DNA from: Alphaproteobacteria bacterium
GTDB lineage: Bacteria; Pseudomonadota; Alphaproteobacteria; UBA8366; GCA-2717185
Assembly: GCA_012103325.1 (NCBI GenBank)
Contig: WLWY01000001.1
Span: 124,001-188,000 of the forward strand
DNA length: 64,000 bases
Reading direction: 5' to 3'
A program made the position numbers and the translations under genes. Positions 53,419-62,588 of the stretch are shown here, in pieces. Every line of letters starts with the position of its first letter. The stretch's first letter is position 1. The notes beneath the pieces were generated by a model. It did not search any database. It worked only from the letters and a program-made list of their open reading frames with translations, and was not told the DNA's origin.

Positions 53419-54090
53419 ATGCCGCCAACCACCGACCATCTCTCGCCCAACCACGGACCGCGTGCAACCGATGCGGTGATCGATATGCTGGTGCTGCATT
53501 ACACCGGCATGGTCGACGCGGACGCAGCGCTACAACGCATGACGGACTCAGCATCCGAAGTCAGCGCGCATTACATGATCGACGAAGACGGCAAGGTTTT
53601 TCGGCTCGTAGACGAAGAACGCCGCGCGTGGCACGCGGGCGTCGCCCAATGGCGCGGCCACGACGATATCAACGGCCGTTCGATCGGCATCGAACTGGTC
53701 AATCCCGGTCATGAATTCGGCTACCGTGCCTTTCCGGAACCGCAGATGGCAGCACTCATCAGCCTCGCAACCGCCATCGTCGGACACCACTCGATCCCAC
53801 CGCGCAATGTCGTCGGCCATTCGGACGTCGCCCCGTCCCGCAAAGAGGACCCCGGCGAGCTGTTCGACTGGAAGCGCCTCGCGACAGCGGGCCTCGGTCT
53901 CTGGCCGGCAGAGGCAAGCGGCGAACCGGACGATGTTCCGGCCATGCTGGCGTCTTACGGCTACGATATCAGCGATATCGACGCAGCCGTTACGGCGTTC
54001 CAGCGGCATTTCCGCACCGAACGGATCGATGGCGTGGCCGACGAAACATGCGCGCGGCGGCTTGCCGGACTGTTGTCGTTGATTGACTAA
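53419..54090 (+). CDS. N-acetylmuramoyl-L-alanine amidase (AmiD-type)
   Basis: A 223-residue amidase_2 enzyme that cuts the lactyl bond in peptidoglycan. Zinc ligands are the His of VLHYTGM and the His/Asp region of VVGHSDVAPSRKEDPGELF; SAHYMIDEDGKVFRLVDEERRAWHAGVAQWRG and IGIELVNPGHEF are typical. The C-terminal part (YGYDISDIDAAVTAFQRHFRTERIDGVADETCARRL) is a peptidoglycan-binding domain. No signal peptide is visible, so export is unclear; AnmK-type recycling in the cytoplasm is possible. ATG 53419 is chosen, though a TTG at 53410 is possible. Confidence 0.9.
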   Translation: MPPTTDHLSPNHGPRATDAVIDMLVLHYTGMVDADAALQRMTDSASEVSAHYMIDEDGKVFRLVDEERRAWHAGVAQWRGHDDINGRSIGIELVNPGHEFGYRAFPEPQMAALISLATAIVGHHSIPPRNVVGHSDVAPSRKEDPGELFDWKRLATAGLGLWPAEASGEPDDVPAMLASYGYDISDIDAAVTAFQRHFRTERIDGVADETCARRLAGLLSLID

Positions 54091-54114
54091 TTCGCCCGCC
54101 CGTTTATGAAAGGT

Positions 54115-54520
54115 GGGCCAGACGGTCGGATGGCCGCCTTTCGGCGCAGGCAACTGCTTCGGGGGGAGGAAAGTCCGGGCTCCACGGAAGCACGGTGCCG
54201 GATAACGTCCGGCGGGGGCGACCCTAGGGAAAGTGCAACAGAAAGCATACCGCCCGCCATCGCTTCGGCAACGGCAGGTAAGGGTGAAAAGGTGCGGTAA
54301 GAGCGCACCGCGCTCCCGGCAACGGGAGCGGCATTGTAAACCCCACCGGGAGCAAGACCAGATAGGGGCGGCGTTCCGGGGCTTCGGCTTCGGAAGGCAC
54401 GTTTTCGGGCTGCCGCCCGGGTAGGTCGCGCGAGGCGTCCGGTAACGGGCGTCCCAGATGAATGGCCATCGAACGCCCTAGCGGGCGGGAACAGAACCCG
54501 GCTTACAGACCGTCTGGCAC
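54115..54520 (+). ncRNA. rnpB: RNase P RNA, bacterial class A
   Basis: The catalytic RNA that matures tRNA 5' ends. It has the conserved GAGGAAAGTCCGGGCTCC, AGGGAAAGTGCAACAGAAAG and, near the end, ACAGAACCCGGCTTACAGACC blocks. The terminal P1 helix is perfect for 11 pairs: GCCAGACGGTC (54117-54127) with GACCGTCTGGC (54508-54518). It is about 405 nt, the normal class A length. Confidence 0.96.
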
Positions 54521-54560
54521 TTATACCGAGGGAGGCGTCTGCGAAATTTGTAGATCGGTA

Positions 54561-54681
54561 CCGCCGTCCACCCCCCATCCTAGCCTTCCCCCGCAAGGGG
54601 GGGAAGGGATTATTTAGGCAGATCAACAGGTTAATCTCCTCCCCCTTGAGGGGGGAGGATCAAGGTGGGGGTGGACGGCGG
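54561..54681. repeat. GC-rich palindromic repeat, copy 3 (double unit with terminal inverted repeats)
   Basis: A 121-base element with perfect 15-base ends: CCGCCGTCCACCCCC (54561-54575) and GGGGGTGGACGGCGG (54667-54681). Two inner hairpins with C-run/G-run arms lie around 54584-54605 and 54638-54658. It resembles a paired REP/BIME-type or MITE-like element. Confidence 0.75.
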
Positions 54682-54827
54682 CTCCATTTACAGTTCCACA
54701 GAGGTCTCCCAAGAAGTGCTGATAGTGACTCATAGAGATCACCAACCATTGCGTGATTTATTTCGATCCCCGCAAATCTGCGATTATACTGTATTGCCTA
54801 CCGGGCGACGCCCCATACCGAGGATTC

Positions 54828-55538
54828 ATGACCGTGCACCCGCCCGGAGCTTTCAAAGGAAATATCCGCCCCATTCACGGTAGAGTGCTGGCACTAATTC
54901 TATGGGTTTCCGTCGGGCTTGCCTGCATCGCCGGACCGACCGATGCGCGCGCCGACGCACGGAAGGATATCGAATCCATCCTTTCAGGGCAGGACTACCA
55001 GCGCGCAATGCCGCAGCCGAAAGCGCCGGTCACCGTGCGCAAGAGAATTCCCTTCAAGCTCGGACCGGTGGCGAACTTTCTGATGTGGGTGGTCGTCGCG
55101 GTCGGTGCTGTGTTGCTTGTGGTTTACCTGATCAAGCATGTACCGAATATGCGCTGGCGCGCCACCTCCGAACCGAAAGAAAGCCAGGCGGCGGAAATCG
55201 GCACAGCGACGAACACGCCAATCGCGGAAACCGCGGAATCGCTTTTCGACCGGATTGAGCGGTTGGCGCGCGAAGGGGCGTTCGGGGATGCCGTTCATCT
55301 GCTTCTACTGCATTGCTTCGCGGATCTGCGGCAAGCATCCCCGCTTCCACGCGACCCTGCCTTGACGAGCCGAGAAGTACTCGCGCGCCTGGCCTTGCCC
55401 GTGAAAACGATGGAGAGCCTCGCCTTCATCATCTCCGCCGTGGAGGTCGGCTATTTCGGCCACCGTAAAATCAACAGATCCGTTTACGAGCGCTGCCTCG
55501 ACGAATACCGCGCTATCGTCAAAGCCACCGCACAATGA
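54828..55538 (+). CDS. DUF4129 domain protein
   Basis: A 236-residue membrane protein, first of the MoxR cluster. An N-terminal signal or membrane segment (VLALILWVSVGLACIAG, about residues 19-35) is followed by a second one (LMWVVVAVGAVLLVVYLIKHV, about residues 85-105) and a cytoplasmic helical domain (LFDRIERLAREGAFGDAVHLLLLHCFADLRQ, REVLARLALP, FGHRKINRSVYERCLDEYR) typical of DUF4129. Its ATG is at 54828, and its stop overlaps the next start (ATGA). Confidence 0.85.
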   Translation: MTVHPPGAFKGNIRPIHGRVLALILWVSVGLACIAGPTDARADARKDIESILSGQDYQRAMPQPKAPVTVRKRIPFKLGPVANFLMWVVVAVGAVLLVVYLIKHVPNMRWRATSEPKESQAAEIGTATNTPIAETAESLFDRIERLAREGAFGDAVHLLLLHCFADLRQASPLPRDPALTSREVLARLALPVKTMESLAFIISAVEVGYFGHRKINRSVYERCLDEYRAIVKATAQ

Positions 55539-56518
55539 CCAGGCCGGAGACCGCCTTTTCGCCGCAAACGGTCGTCCTGCTGATTACCGTGGGCCTGCTC
55601 GCCTTCGCGGGCGCCGCCTATTTCATGGTCTTCGGCGACAGTGGCCGGTCGAGCGGTGCGAACAGCCTGTCGAAATCGGCGATCGGCCATATGGCCTTTG
55701 TCGAGCTACTGCGGCGGCAGGATGTTTCCGTCATTGTCAGCCGCAACGACTCCGCTGCGAAAGCCAGCCCCGGCTCGCTTCTCGTTGTCGCCGAGCCGCT
55801 CGCACGTGAGATCGAAACCGCCGGTGGCATATTGCGGGCGGCGCGGACGCTGATCGTACTACCGAAATGGCGGGGTTCGCCGGATCCCAATCATCCCGGC
55901 TGGATCGGCCAGGCTGCAATGCTGCAAACGAAAGCGGTGGAAAAGATTTTGCGGGACGTGCTGCCCGACGGCGCGGTAAGGCGTCCGTCGCTTCACGTCA
56001 CTTGGCTTAAAGCCTCATCATCGGCGATGAACGTCTTTCGGCCCGGGCGGCGGGGAAACGATTTGCTCTGGCGCCGCATGCTATCGCGCGCCGCGCCGGC
56101 AATCGACAAGCCGCAACTGATAGTATCTCCCACGCTCACACCCATTATCGCCAGCCCCGATGGCATTCTGGTCGGGGGATTGAAACTGTCCGACGGCTGG
56201 GTCTTTTTGATCTCCGACCCAGACCTGCTATCGAACCACGGTATCGGCCGCGATGACAATGCGGCGCTGTTTCTCGATGCGATGGCGTTCTTCCAGCCTG
56301 ATGGTGGCCCCGTCATCATCGACGAGACAATGCACGGCTTTCACAGCAATCCGAATTTCTGGCGCAAGCTTTTCGAACTCCCCTTCCTCGTGCCCACGAT
56401 CCTGGCCTTGATTGCCTTGGGAATACTGGTCTGGACGTCGACAAGCCGTTCGGCGCACCGCTGCCACAAGCGCAGCAAAGCCGAAAAAGCGAGCTCGGCC
56501 TCATCGAAAACGCCGTAG
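55535..56518 (+). CDS. DUF4350 domain protein (truncated by frameshift)
   Basis: A 327-residue protein as read. An N-terminal membrane helix (TVVLLITVGLLAFAGAAYFMVFG), a periplasmic-type Rossmann-like domain (GHMAFVELLRRQDVSVIVSRN, GSLLVVAEPL, FLISDPDLLSNHGIGRDDNAALFLDAM, VIIDETMHGF) and a second helix (LVPTILALIALGILVWTST) are the DUF4350 layout. After the second helix the frame becomes nonsense-like (RSAHRCHKRSKAEKASSASS), while the +2 frame continues the family C-terminus. See the frameshift entry. Confidence 0.85.
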   Translation: MTRPETAFSPQTVVLLITVGLLAFAGAAYFMVFGDSGRSSGANSLSKSAIGHMAFVELLRRQDVSVIVSRNDSAAKASPGSLLVVAEPLAREIETAGGILRAARTLIVLPKWRGSPDPNHPGWIGQAAMLQTKAVEKILRDVLPDGAVRRPSLHVTWLKASSSAMNVFRPGRRGNDLLWRRMLSRAAPAIDKPQLIVSPTLTPIIASPDGILVGGLKLSDGWVFLISDPDLLSNHGIGRDDNAALFLDAMAFFQPDGGPVIIDETMHGFHSNPNFWRKLFELPFLVPTILALIALGILVWTSTSRSAHRCHKRSKAEKASSASSKTP

Positions 56519-56823
56519 ACTTGCTGCATCAGGCCGGTCATGGAACGGAAGTCGCGCGGCGTTATCCGGCGGTACTGTTCCGCGACGTGTCGCAGCGTCT
56601 CCACGTACCGCGCCGATTGACCGAGCCGGAACGGCTCGCCTGGATTGACAGGGTCGGCGCCGCCCGCGGTATCGAGACGCCCTATGAAACAATGAAGACC
56701 GAAATCGAAGCGGCGGCATCGGACCGTCACGGCGCGAATGATCGTGTGCTGCGTGCGATTAAGCGCTTATACGAATGGAAACAGGAGATGCTCGATGGAC
56801 CTGGACGCCATACAAGCGGTTAG
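56446..56823 (+). pseudogene. Frameshifted C-terminal part of the DUF4350 gene
   Basis: From 56446 the frame reads PFGAPLPQAQQSRKSELGLI then ENAVDLLHQAGHGTEVARRY, matching the helical C-terminal domain of DUF4350 proteins. It has no start of its own and joins smoothly to the upstream product if one base is added at CGTTC (56447-56451; CGTTTC would give Arg-Phe-Gly-Ala). It overlaps the start of moxR by 29 bases. Confidence 0.75.
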
Positions 56824-57751
56824 CCGGAACCTTCGCGAACAGGTTCGTCATGTCGTCGTCGGACAGGACGCCGCGTTGGATTTGATGCTGGTGAGCCTGC
56901 TTTCCGACGGCCATATTTTGCTCGAAGGGGTTCCCGGAACGGCCAAGACCCTTCTCGCCCGGTCCTTTGCGCATAGCCTCTCGTTGGATTTTGGACGCAT
57001 TCAGTTCACGCCCGACCTGATGCCGGGCGATGTGCTCGGCACGAACCTTTTCAATTTCCAAACCAACACCTTCTCGCTGACCAAAGGGCCAATCTTTACG
57101 CAATTGCTGCTGGCGGACGAGATAAATCGGACACCGCCCAAAACGCAGGCGGCGCTGCTTCAAGCCATGCATGAACGCGCCGTAACGATCGACGGCGAAA
57201 CCCACGATCTGGGCACCGGGTTCATGGTCATCGCGACGCAGAACCCGATCGAGCAGCAAGGCACCTATCCGCTGCCCGAGGCACAACTCGACCGTTTTCT
57301 GTTCAAGCACATCCTCGACTATCCGTCGCGCGACGAAGAGCGCGCCATCGTCGAACGGCACGGGCATCGCACAACGATGCCGAAGCTGGAAGAGTTCGGC
57401 ATCGCGCCCGTCGCGACATTGGACGATCTTGGGGAAATCCGCCGGTTCGTCGCGGGTATCAGGCTGGCCAGCGACCTTGCCGATTACATCGTCGACATCA
57501 TCAGGGCCTCCCGGGAACACCCCTCATTGCAGTTTGGCGGATCGCCGCGCGCGGCGACGATGCTGGCGTCGTCGGCGCGGGCCTACGCGGCGTTGCAAGG
57601 GCGCGATTTCGTCATCCCCGATGACGTGAAAGCGCTGGCCGCGCCGGCCTTACGGCACCGAGTACTGCTCGCTCCTGGCGCCGAGATCGAAGGATCGGAT
57701 TGCGATCAGGTCATCACCCAGATCCTCGAACAAGTTCCGGCGCCGCGTTGA
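56795..57751 (+). CDS. MoxR-family AAA+ ATPase
   Basis: A 318-residue AAA+ chaperone-like ATPase: [43 protein letters not shown] has Walker A (residues 45-52), [23 protein letters not shown] is Walker B, and [33 protein letters not shown] with [19 protein letters not shown] complete the MoxR signature. It works with DUF58/vWA proteins, probably in envelope stress or cofactor insertion. ATG 56795 follows AGGAG; overlapped by the next gene (TGATG). Confidence 0.93.
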   Translation: MDLDAIQAVSRNLREQVRHVVVGQDAALDLMLVSLLSDGHILLEGVPGTAKTLLARSFAHSLSLDFGRIQFTPDLMPGDVLGTNLFNFQTNTFSLTKGPIFTQLLLADEINRTPPKTQAALLQAMHERAVTIDGETHDLGTGFMVIATQNPIEQQGTYPLPEAQLDRFLFKHILDYPSRDEERAIVERHGHRTTMPKLEEFGIAPVATLDDLGEIRRFVAGIRLASDLADYIVDIIRASREHPSLQFGGSPRAATMLASSARAYAALQGRDFVIPDDVKALAAPALRHRVLLAPGAEIEGSDCDQVITQILEQVPAPR

Positions 57752-59061
57752 TGCGTCCGACGTTCCGCGCCTTTGTATTGTTCGCGGCCGGGATACCACT
57801 TTCCTTCGTCTTCATTCTGATCGACGAAACCCTTTGGCCGCTCGGCTTGGGCTACCTCGCCTTTATCATGACCGTTGTCGGGATCGATGCGATACGCACA
57901 CCGCCATTTCGCGCCTTAACGTTCACGACCGATATCCCTCAGACTCTCTATATTGGCGAAACGGGGTCCTTGAATGCGACATTATCCAGCAATCGGGATT
58001 ATCCGCCAATCGGCGTCGAAACGGTTTGCGATGCCGGCCCGAACCTGAAACCGCCACCGCGCCTGAACGGAATATTGCGCGCCGGCGAACGCATCGATTT
58101 CGACCTGCCGCTGGTTCCGAGACGGCGGGGTCTGGCCGAGCTGCACCGTATCTGGCTGCGCTGGTACGGCCCGATGCAATTGATCGAGCGGGTCCACATC
58201 GAATCTCTGGATCGCACAATCCCGGTCGTGCCGAACATCCGCGCCGTCCAGAGTGCCGCGCTGAAATTTTCCGCCTGGGACGCCTTTTTCGGGGTCAAGG
58301 TCCAACGGCAACAGGGGGATGGAACGGAATTCGACGCGCTGCGCGAGTACATGGCGGGCCTCGATCACCGCTCCATCGATTGGAAGCATTCCGCACGCCA
58401 CCACAAGCTGGTGTGCAAGGAATTCCGCACCGAACGCAATCATCAAATCGTCCTGGCGTTCGATACCGGTCATCTGATGAGCGGCACCCTGGCCGGCATT
58501 CCGAAGCTCGATCACGCTATCAACGCAGCTTTGCTGCTTGGTTACACCTCGCTGCGGGTCGGCGACCGCGTCGGTGTGTTCGGATTCGATTCAGAGGTCC
58601 GGCTGCGCGCGGAGCCGTTCGGCGGTATTCAAGGATTCCCGCGCCTGCAGCGTCTGACGTCGGAAATCGAATACCGTCAGGATGAAACGAACTTCACGCT
58701 CGGGTTGGTCGAGCTCCTCGGGCGGCTCAAGCGGCGTTCGCTGATCGTCCTGCAAACCGATTTCGTCGATACGATCACCGCGGAATTGATGGTCGAAAAC
58801 GTACAGCGTCTGGCGGCCCGGCACGTGGTGATTTTCGTGACGATGCGGGATCCGGAGCTCCACACCGCGGTCGACGCCAGGCCGGCCTCGATACGAGATG
58901 TAAACCGCTCCGTCATCGCCGATAGTTTCGTCCGCGACCGTTTGGTGGTCTTTGAGCGGCTGCGCCGCCTGGGCGTGCATTGCGTCGACGCGCCAAGCAA
59001 CCGGATCGGCGCCGATCTGCTCAACCGCTATATGACGATCAAGCGGCAGGAGCTCATTTGA
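57751..59061 (+). CDS. DUF58 (vWA-like) domain membrane protein
   Basis: A 436-residue protein with two N-terminal membrane segments (FRAFVLFAAGIPLSFVFILI and LWPLGLGYLAFIMTVVGI), then a domain ending in DUF58: EFDALREYMAGLDHRSIDWKHSARHHKLVCKEFRTERNHQIVLAFDTG, a vWA-like metal site region. Typical partner of MoxR, probably acting as its substrate adaptor. The start overlaps the moxR stop by one base. Confidence 0.92.
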   Translation: MRPTFRAFVLFAAGIPLSFVFILIDETLWPLGLGYLAFIMTVVGIDAIRTPPFRALTFTTDIPQTLYIGETGSLNATLSSNRDYPPIGVETVCDAGPNLKPPPRLNGILRAGERIDFDLPLVPRRRGLAELHRIWLRWYGPMQLIERVHIESLDRTIPVVPNIRAVQSAALKFSAWDAFFGVKVQRQQGDGTEFDALREYMAGLDHRSIDWKHSARHHKLVCKEFRTERNHQIVLAFDTGHLMSGTLAGIPKLDHAINAALLLGYTSLRVGDRVGVFGFDSEVRLRAEPFGGIQGFPRLQRLTSEIEYRQDETNFTLGLVELLGRLKRRSLIVLQTDFVDTITAELMVENVQRLAARHVVIFVTMRDPELHTAVDARPASIRDVNRSVIADSFVRDRLVVFERLRRLGVHCVDAPSNRIGADLLNRYMTIKRQELI

Positions 59062-59062
59062 G

Positions 59063-60073
59063 ATGGTGGAAACCACCCTGAAAAGTTACGACTTCCGACG
59101 CGAACGGGAACAGACGTGGCGCGAACTCGATGTCCTGGTCGGGCGCGCAAACAAAGGCGGGCTTACCGCATTGTCGCCGGAGGAATTGCTGCGCCTGCCG
59201 GCCCTCTATCGCGCCACCTTGTCCGCGCTGTCGGTCGCGCGCGGGATATCGCTCGACCAGAACGTACTGGCCTATCTCGAAAGCCTGGCAATGCGCGCCT
59301 ATTTTTGCGTCTATGGCGCGCGCGAAGGGTTGTTCGCCGGGTTATGGCGGTTCTTCGCACATGATTTCCCCGCCGCCGTCCGCGTGGCCGCATGGCCGCT
59401 TCTCCTGGCCACCGCGATCCTCATCCTCGGGATCATCGTCGGTCACATCCTGACGGTCGGAAACCCAGACTGGTACTACAGCTTCGTTTCCGAAGGACTT
59501 GCCGGCGGTCGCGCGCCGACCAGCACAACGGCGGAGTTGCGCAGCGTGCTCTATAGCGGGTCGGACGAAATCCTCGAGTCGCTCAATCTCTTCGCCAGCT
59601 TTCTATTCACGCACAACGCCAAAATCGGCATGCTTTGCTTCGCGTTGGGGTTCGCCTTTGGCGTTCCAACAGCGATTTTTCTGTTCCAGACGGGATTGAT
59701 GATCGGCGGGTTCTCCGGACTTTATGCGACGCGAGACATGGCCATCGAATTGTGGGCTTGGCTGCTGATCCACGGCACGACCGAACTGTTGGCGATCATA
59801 CTCTGCGGCGGCTCCGGCTTCGTACTCGCCTCGGCGCTCATCTTCCCGACGCAGCACAGCCGGATGCACAATTTGACGCTGTACGGCCGCAGAGCCGCCC
59901 GGATCGTAATTGGCGCGGTCGCGTTGTTTTTTGTCGCTGCCTTGCTCGAAGGGTTTGGTCGCCAGATCATCACCGATATCACCCTGCGCTATCTGATCGG
60001 CAGCGGCATGCTGCTGTGGTGGCTGCTGTACTTCCTGCAGGCGGGAAAGCGAGCACACCATGACCGTAACTGA
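59063..60073 (+). CDS. SpoIIM-family integral membrane protein
   Basis: A 336-residue membrane protein with a cytoplasmic helical N-terminus (WRELDVLVGRANKGGLTALSPEELLRLPALYRATLSALSVAR) and about six membrane helices (for example AAWPLLLATAILILGIIVG, FGVPTAIFLFQTGLMIGGFSG, FFVAALLEGF). FAHDFPAAVRVAAWP and HNAKIGMLCFALGFAFGVPTAIFLFQTG are typical of the stage II sporulation protein M family. In non-sporulating bacteria it belongs to MoxR clusters; role unknown. One base after the DUF58 stop. Confidence 0.9.
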   Translation: MVETTLKSYDFRREREQTWRELDVLVGRANKGGLTALSPEELLRLPALYRATLSALSVARGISLDQNVLAYLESLAMRAYFCVYGAREGLFAGLWRFFAHDFPAAVRVAAWPLLLATAILILGIIVGHILTVGNPDWYYSFVSEGLAGGRAPTSTTAELRSVLYSGSDEILESLNLFASFLFTHNAKIGMLCFALGFAFGVPTAIFLFQTGLMIGGFSGLYATRDMAIELWAWLLIHGTTELLAIILCGGSGFVLASALIFPTQHSRMHNLTLYGRRAARIVIGAVALFFVAALLEGFGRQIITDITLRYLIGSGMLLWWLLYFLQAGKRAHHDRN

Positions 60074-60947
60074 AACCGGCGGCACGCCCCGGGCGGACCA
60101 GCAGCAGCGCGAAATCATCACGCCCGAAGGCGTTCCCTTGCGTCTGCGGCTGGCCGAGCGCGGCGACCGCCTGGCCGCCGTTCTGATCGACCTCTCGATC
60201 ATCGTGGGCGTTCTCGCCGTGACCGCGATCACGGCCGTCGCGATCCTCCCCGGTGCGGCGTTCAGCTGGGGGATCGCGGTTGGATTGCTGTTTTCGTTCG
60301 CTTTGCGCAGTTTCTATTTCATCTATTTCGAGCTGCGCTGGCAGGGCATGACTCCGGGGAAACGGGCGCTCGGCCTGCGGGTCATCGACCGCGCCGGTGG
60401 GCGGCTCAAACCGGAAGCGGTCTTTGCGCGAAACTTGATGCGGGAAGTCGAACTGTTCCTGCCCATCTCCCTTTTGATGTCGGCCGGCGGCGCCGGTGGT
60501 GGCGGCGCGACTACGCTGACCCTGTTGTGGATCGGATTGCTCGTCGCCCTGCCCTACTTCAACAAGGACCGTTTGCGGGCCGGCGATATCGTCGCCGGGA
60601 CCTGGGTCGTCGAAGCGCCGAAAGGCGCGCTGCTGCCGGACATGGCCGCGCAGCGCGACGTCATACCCGGCCGAAACGCGATTCCCTTCACGGAAAAACA
60701 GCTCTCGATTTACGGGATATACGAATTGCAGACGCTGGAGAACGTGCTGCGCCGGACCGACGTGAATGCACACGAAACGCGGCAATCCGTCGCCCAGCGT
60801 ATCCAGCAGAAAATCGTCTGGCACTCCCCTGACGAAGCGGTCAGCGCGGAGCGATTTCTGGAAGCCTTCTACACCGCCCTGCGCGGCCACCTGGAACGCC
60901 GCGCGCTGCTCGGCAAACGGCGCGAGAACAAGTTCGATACCGATTAA
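60060..60947 (+). CDS. RDD family membrane protein
   Basis: A 295-residue protein. RLAERGDRLAAVLIDLSIIVGVLAVTAITAV and FYFIYFELRWQGMTPGKRALGLRVIDRAGGRLKPEAVFARNLMREVELFLP form the RDD domain with its Arg-Asp pair. The C-terminal third is a soluble helical extension with LSIYGIYELQTLENVLRRTDVNAHETRQSVAQRIQQKI. Overlaps the SpoIIM-like gene by 14 bases and ends the cluster. Confidence 0.9.
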   Translation: MTVTETGGTPRADQQQREIITPEGVPLRLRLAERGDRLAAVLIDLSIIVGVLAVTAITAVAILPGAAFSWGIAVGLLFSFALRSFYFIYFELRWQGMTPGKRALGLRVIDRAGGRLKPEAVFARNLMREVELFLPISLLMSAGGAGGGGATTLTLLWIGLLVALPYFNKDRLRAGDIVAGTWVVEAPKGALLPDMAAQRDVIPGRNAIPFTEKQLSIYGIYELQTLENVLRRTDVNAHETRQSVAQRIQQKIVWHSPDEAVSAERFLEAFYTALRGHLERRALLGKRRENKFDTD

Positions 60948-60959
60948 GGCGTCAATCGA

Positions 60960-61760
60960 TTAGTCGAAGACAGTGGCGACGGACTCGGCACGTGGGCCGT
61001 CCTTAATATTCCGTAATTTCGAATAAATGACTACCGAGACAACAGCAGCAAATAGCGCAAAAATGGATAGTTCAACTAGGTTGGCGAACGATTGGCCTGC
61101 AGTCATCAAAAACCCATCCATAAGCGACAGCTTTATCGATATAAAAAGGTACTCGATACCTGAAATGATCAGAATAACAACCAGCCAAATCGCGAAAATT
61201 TGCCAGCGAAAGCCATCCGTCAGATAGATACTTCGTCTCAGGCAATCGAATAGGCCGCATTCCTCGACCATCAAAGTGGGTATCGCAACCGAAAAGAAAG
61301 TAGCGACACAAAGCCACAGCCCCAATTCGACCAAAGAAACGGCCAAAAGGCCTGACGTACCGAAATCACCAAACGAAGTAGGCAGAAGGAAAAGCCAACA
61401 TTCCAACAAGAGGACGATGACTATTGCAGAAAGAATCCGAGGCTTTGCCCATGCAATTGACAGTCTTAAACTGACGACATGCTCGTTTAATGCTTGCAAA
61501 ATGGCGTATACCAACAGAATTTCGACTAAAGCTGGAGAAATAACTCCGATAGCCGCGGCCCCACTCAACATCAACGTATCTAGGAGAATATGGTCCGCCG
61601 AGAACAAATCTTGGGACAGTGCCAACCGATAGAGCGCCTGTGGAACCATGACAGCAAGCGCAACTGGGAAGAACCGAAATACATTCCGCCAAATGATCAA
61701 GGCTGCCAGCTTCAACACATTATCGACACGAAGCGACGTCTGTTCTGACATCATCGCCAA
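60960..61760 (-). CDS. Multi-pass membrane protein, AT-richer paralogue
   Basis: A 266-residue protein with about six membrane helices (for example ILSAIVIVLLLECWLFLLPTS, WQIFAIWLVVILIISGIEYLFISI, LVELSIFALFAAVVSVVIYS). It resembles the next gene in layout and in its end (YSKLRNIKDGPRAESVATVFD). These look like the glycerophosphodiester phosphodiesterase membrane-domain family, without a catalytic part; role unknown. The gene is visibly more AT-rich than its neighbours, suggesting a different origin or relaxed selection. The ATG at 61760 fits, though a second ATG lies close by. Confidence 0.75.
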   Translation of the reverse strand: MAMMSEQTSLRVDNVLKLAALIIWRNVFRFFPVALAVMVPQALYRLALSQDLFSADHILLDTLMLSGAAAIGVISPALVEILLVYAILQALNEHVVSLRLSIAWAKPRILSAIVIVLLLECWLFLLPTSFGDFGTSGLLAVSLVELGLWLCVATFFSVAIPTLMVEECGLFDCLRRSIYLTDGFRWQIFAIWLVVILIISGIEYLFISIKLSLMDGFLMTAGQSFANLVELSIFALFAAVVSVVIYSKLRNIKDGPRAESVATVFD

Positions 61761-61820
61761 TACACTTCGCTTATGAGCCCGACGTTGGAAAATCTTCCGC
61801 GTATTTGTGCGTTTCCCAAC

Positions 61821-62588
61821 TTAATCAAAGACGGCGGCGATCTGTTCGACGCTGGCGCCTTCCTTGGCGATCCGTAGATCGTGATACGCAACGGCGCTGG
61901 CGACGGCGAGAAGCGCGCCGGTAAAGGCCTGCACGATCACGTTGATGACCACAGTCCAGGCAAACGATAATTCGCCGACCGCAAAGTAAGCACCGAAGCC
62001 GACCGCACCGCCGAACAGCGCGCCGACAATCCAACTCAAGATGGCGAGTATGAGGATCAACCCAAACAGGTGCCAGCGATACCCCTTGGTGAGTTCGAGG
62101 CTGCGAGACAGGGTTGCCTTCAACCCGGGCCGCTCGACGACGGCAACCGGGATCGCCACCCAAAGCATCACAAAGGCGATCATGCCGGGGATTATGAGGA
62201 GGAGCGAGAAAAACATAACGATAAGACTGACCACAATGCCGACGCCGAGAACCGGAAACAGCAATCCGAAGCCGCGCGACATACATTCGAAAATTCCGGC
62301 GCGGCCACCGCGCAACTCCTGAACCGTTCCGTATACAAGCGTAGCCGATAGAAGAAAGCCGAGCACGACGTTACCCAGGATCACGACGACAAACAGCGGC
62401 CAGTTGACGTCACCTGCGGCAATGTCGGTTTCGGTGAACTGGAAGGCGACCAGTTGCATCGGTAGATTGAAAGCAATCGCCAATAGGCCGAACGGCACAA
62501 TATTCCGAAACAAGGTCGTAAAGCTGCGGCCCAGCGCGGCGCCAACGCGAAATTTCGGCGGTTCCGCCGTGTCCGATTCCAATGTCAT
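61821..62588 (-). CDS. Multi-pass membrane protein, GPDP membrane-domain-like
   Basis: A 255-residue integral membrane protein: RVGAALGRSFTTLFRNIVPFGLLAIAF, VVVILGNVVLGFLLSATLVYGTVQELRGGRAGIFECMSRG, MFFSLLLIIPGMIAFVMLWVAIPVAVVERPGLKATLSRSLELTKGYRWHLFGLILILAIL and VAYHDLRIAKEGASVEQIAAVFD. The PGMIAFVMLWVAIPVAVVER to LSRSLELTKGYRW segment is shared widely by glycerophosphoryl diester phosphodiesterase membrane-domain proteins. It is paralogous to the gene downstream. Confidence 0.85.
   Translation of the reverse strand: MTLESDTAEPPKFRVGAALGRSFTTLFRNIVPFGLLAIAFNLPMQLVAFQFTETDIAAGDVNWPLFVVVILGNVVLGFLLSATLVYGTVQELRGGRAGIFECMSRGFGLLFPVLGVGIVVSLIVMFFSLLLIIPGMIAFVMLWVAIPVAVVERPGLKATLSRSLELTKGYRWHLFGLILILAILSWIVGALFGGAVGFGAYFAVGELSFAWTVVINVIVQAFTGALLAVASAVAYHDLRIAKEGASVEQIAAVFD

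Noticed and set aside
54561-54681. CRISPR-like repeats
   Set aside because: The repeats are inverted and few, with no regular spacers; they fit a palindromic interspersed element.
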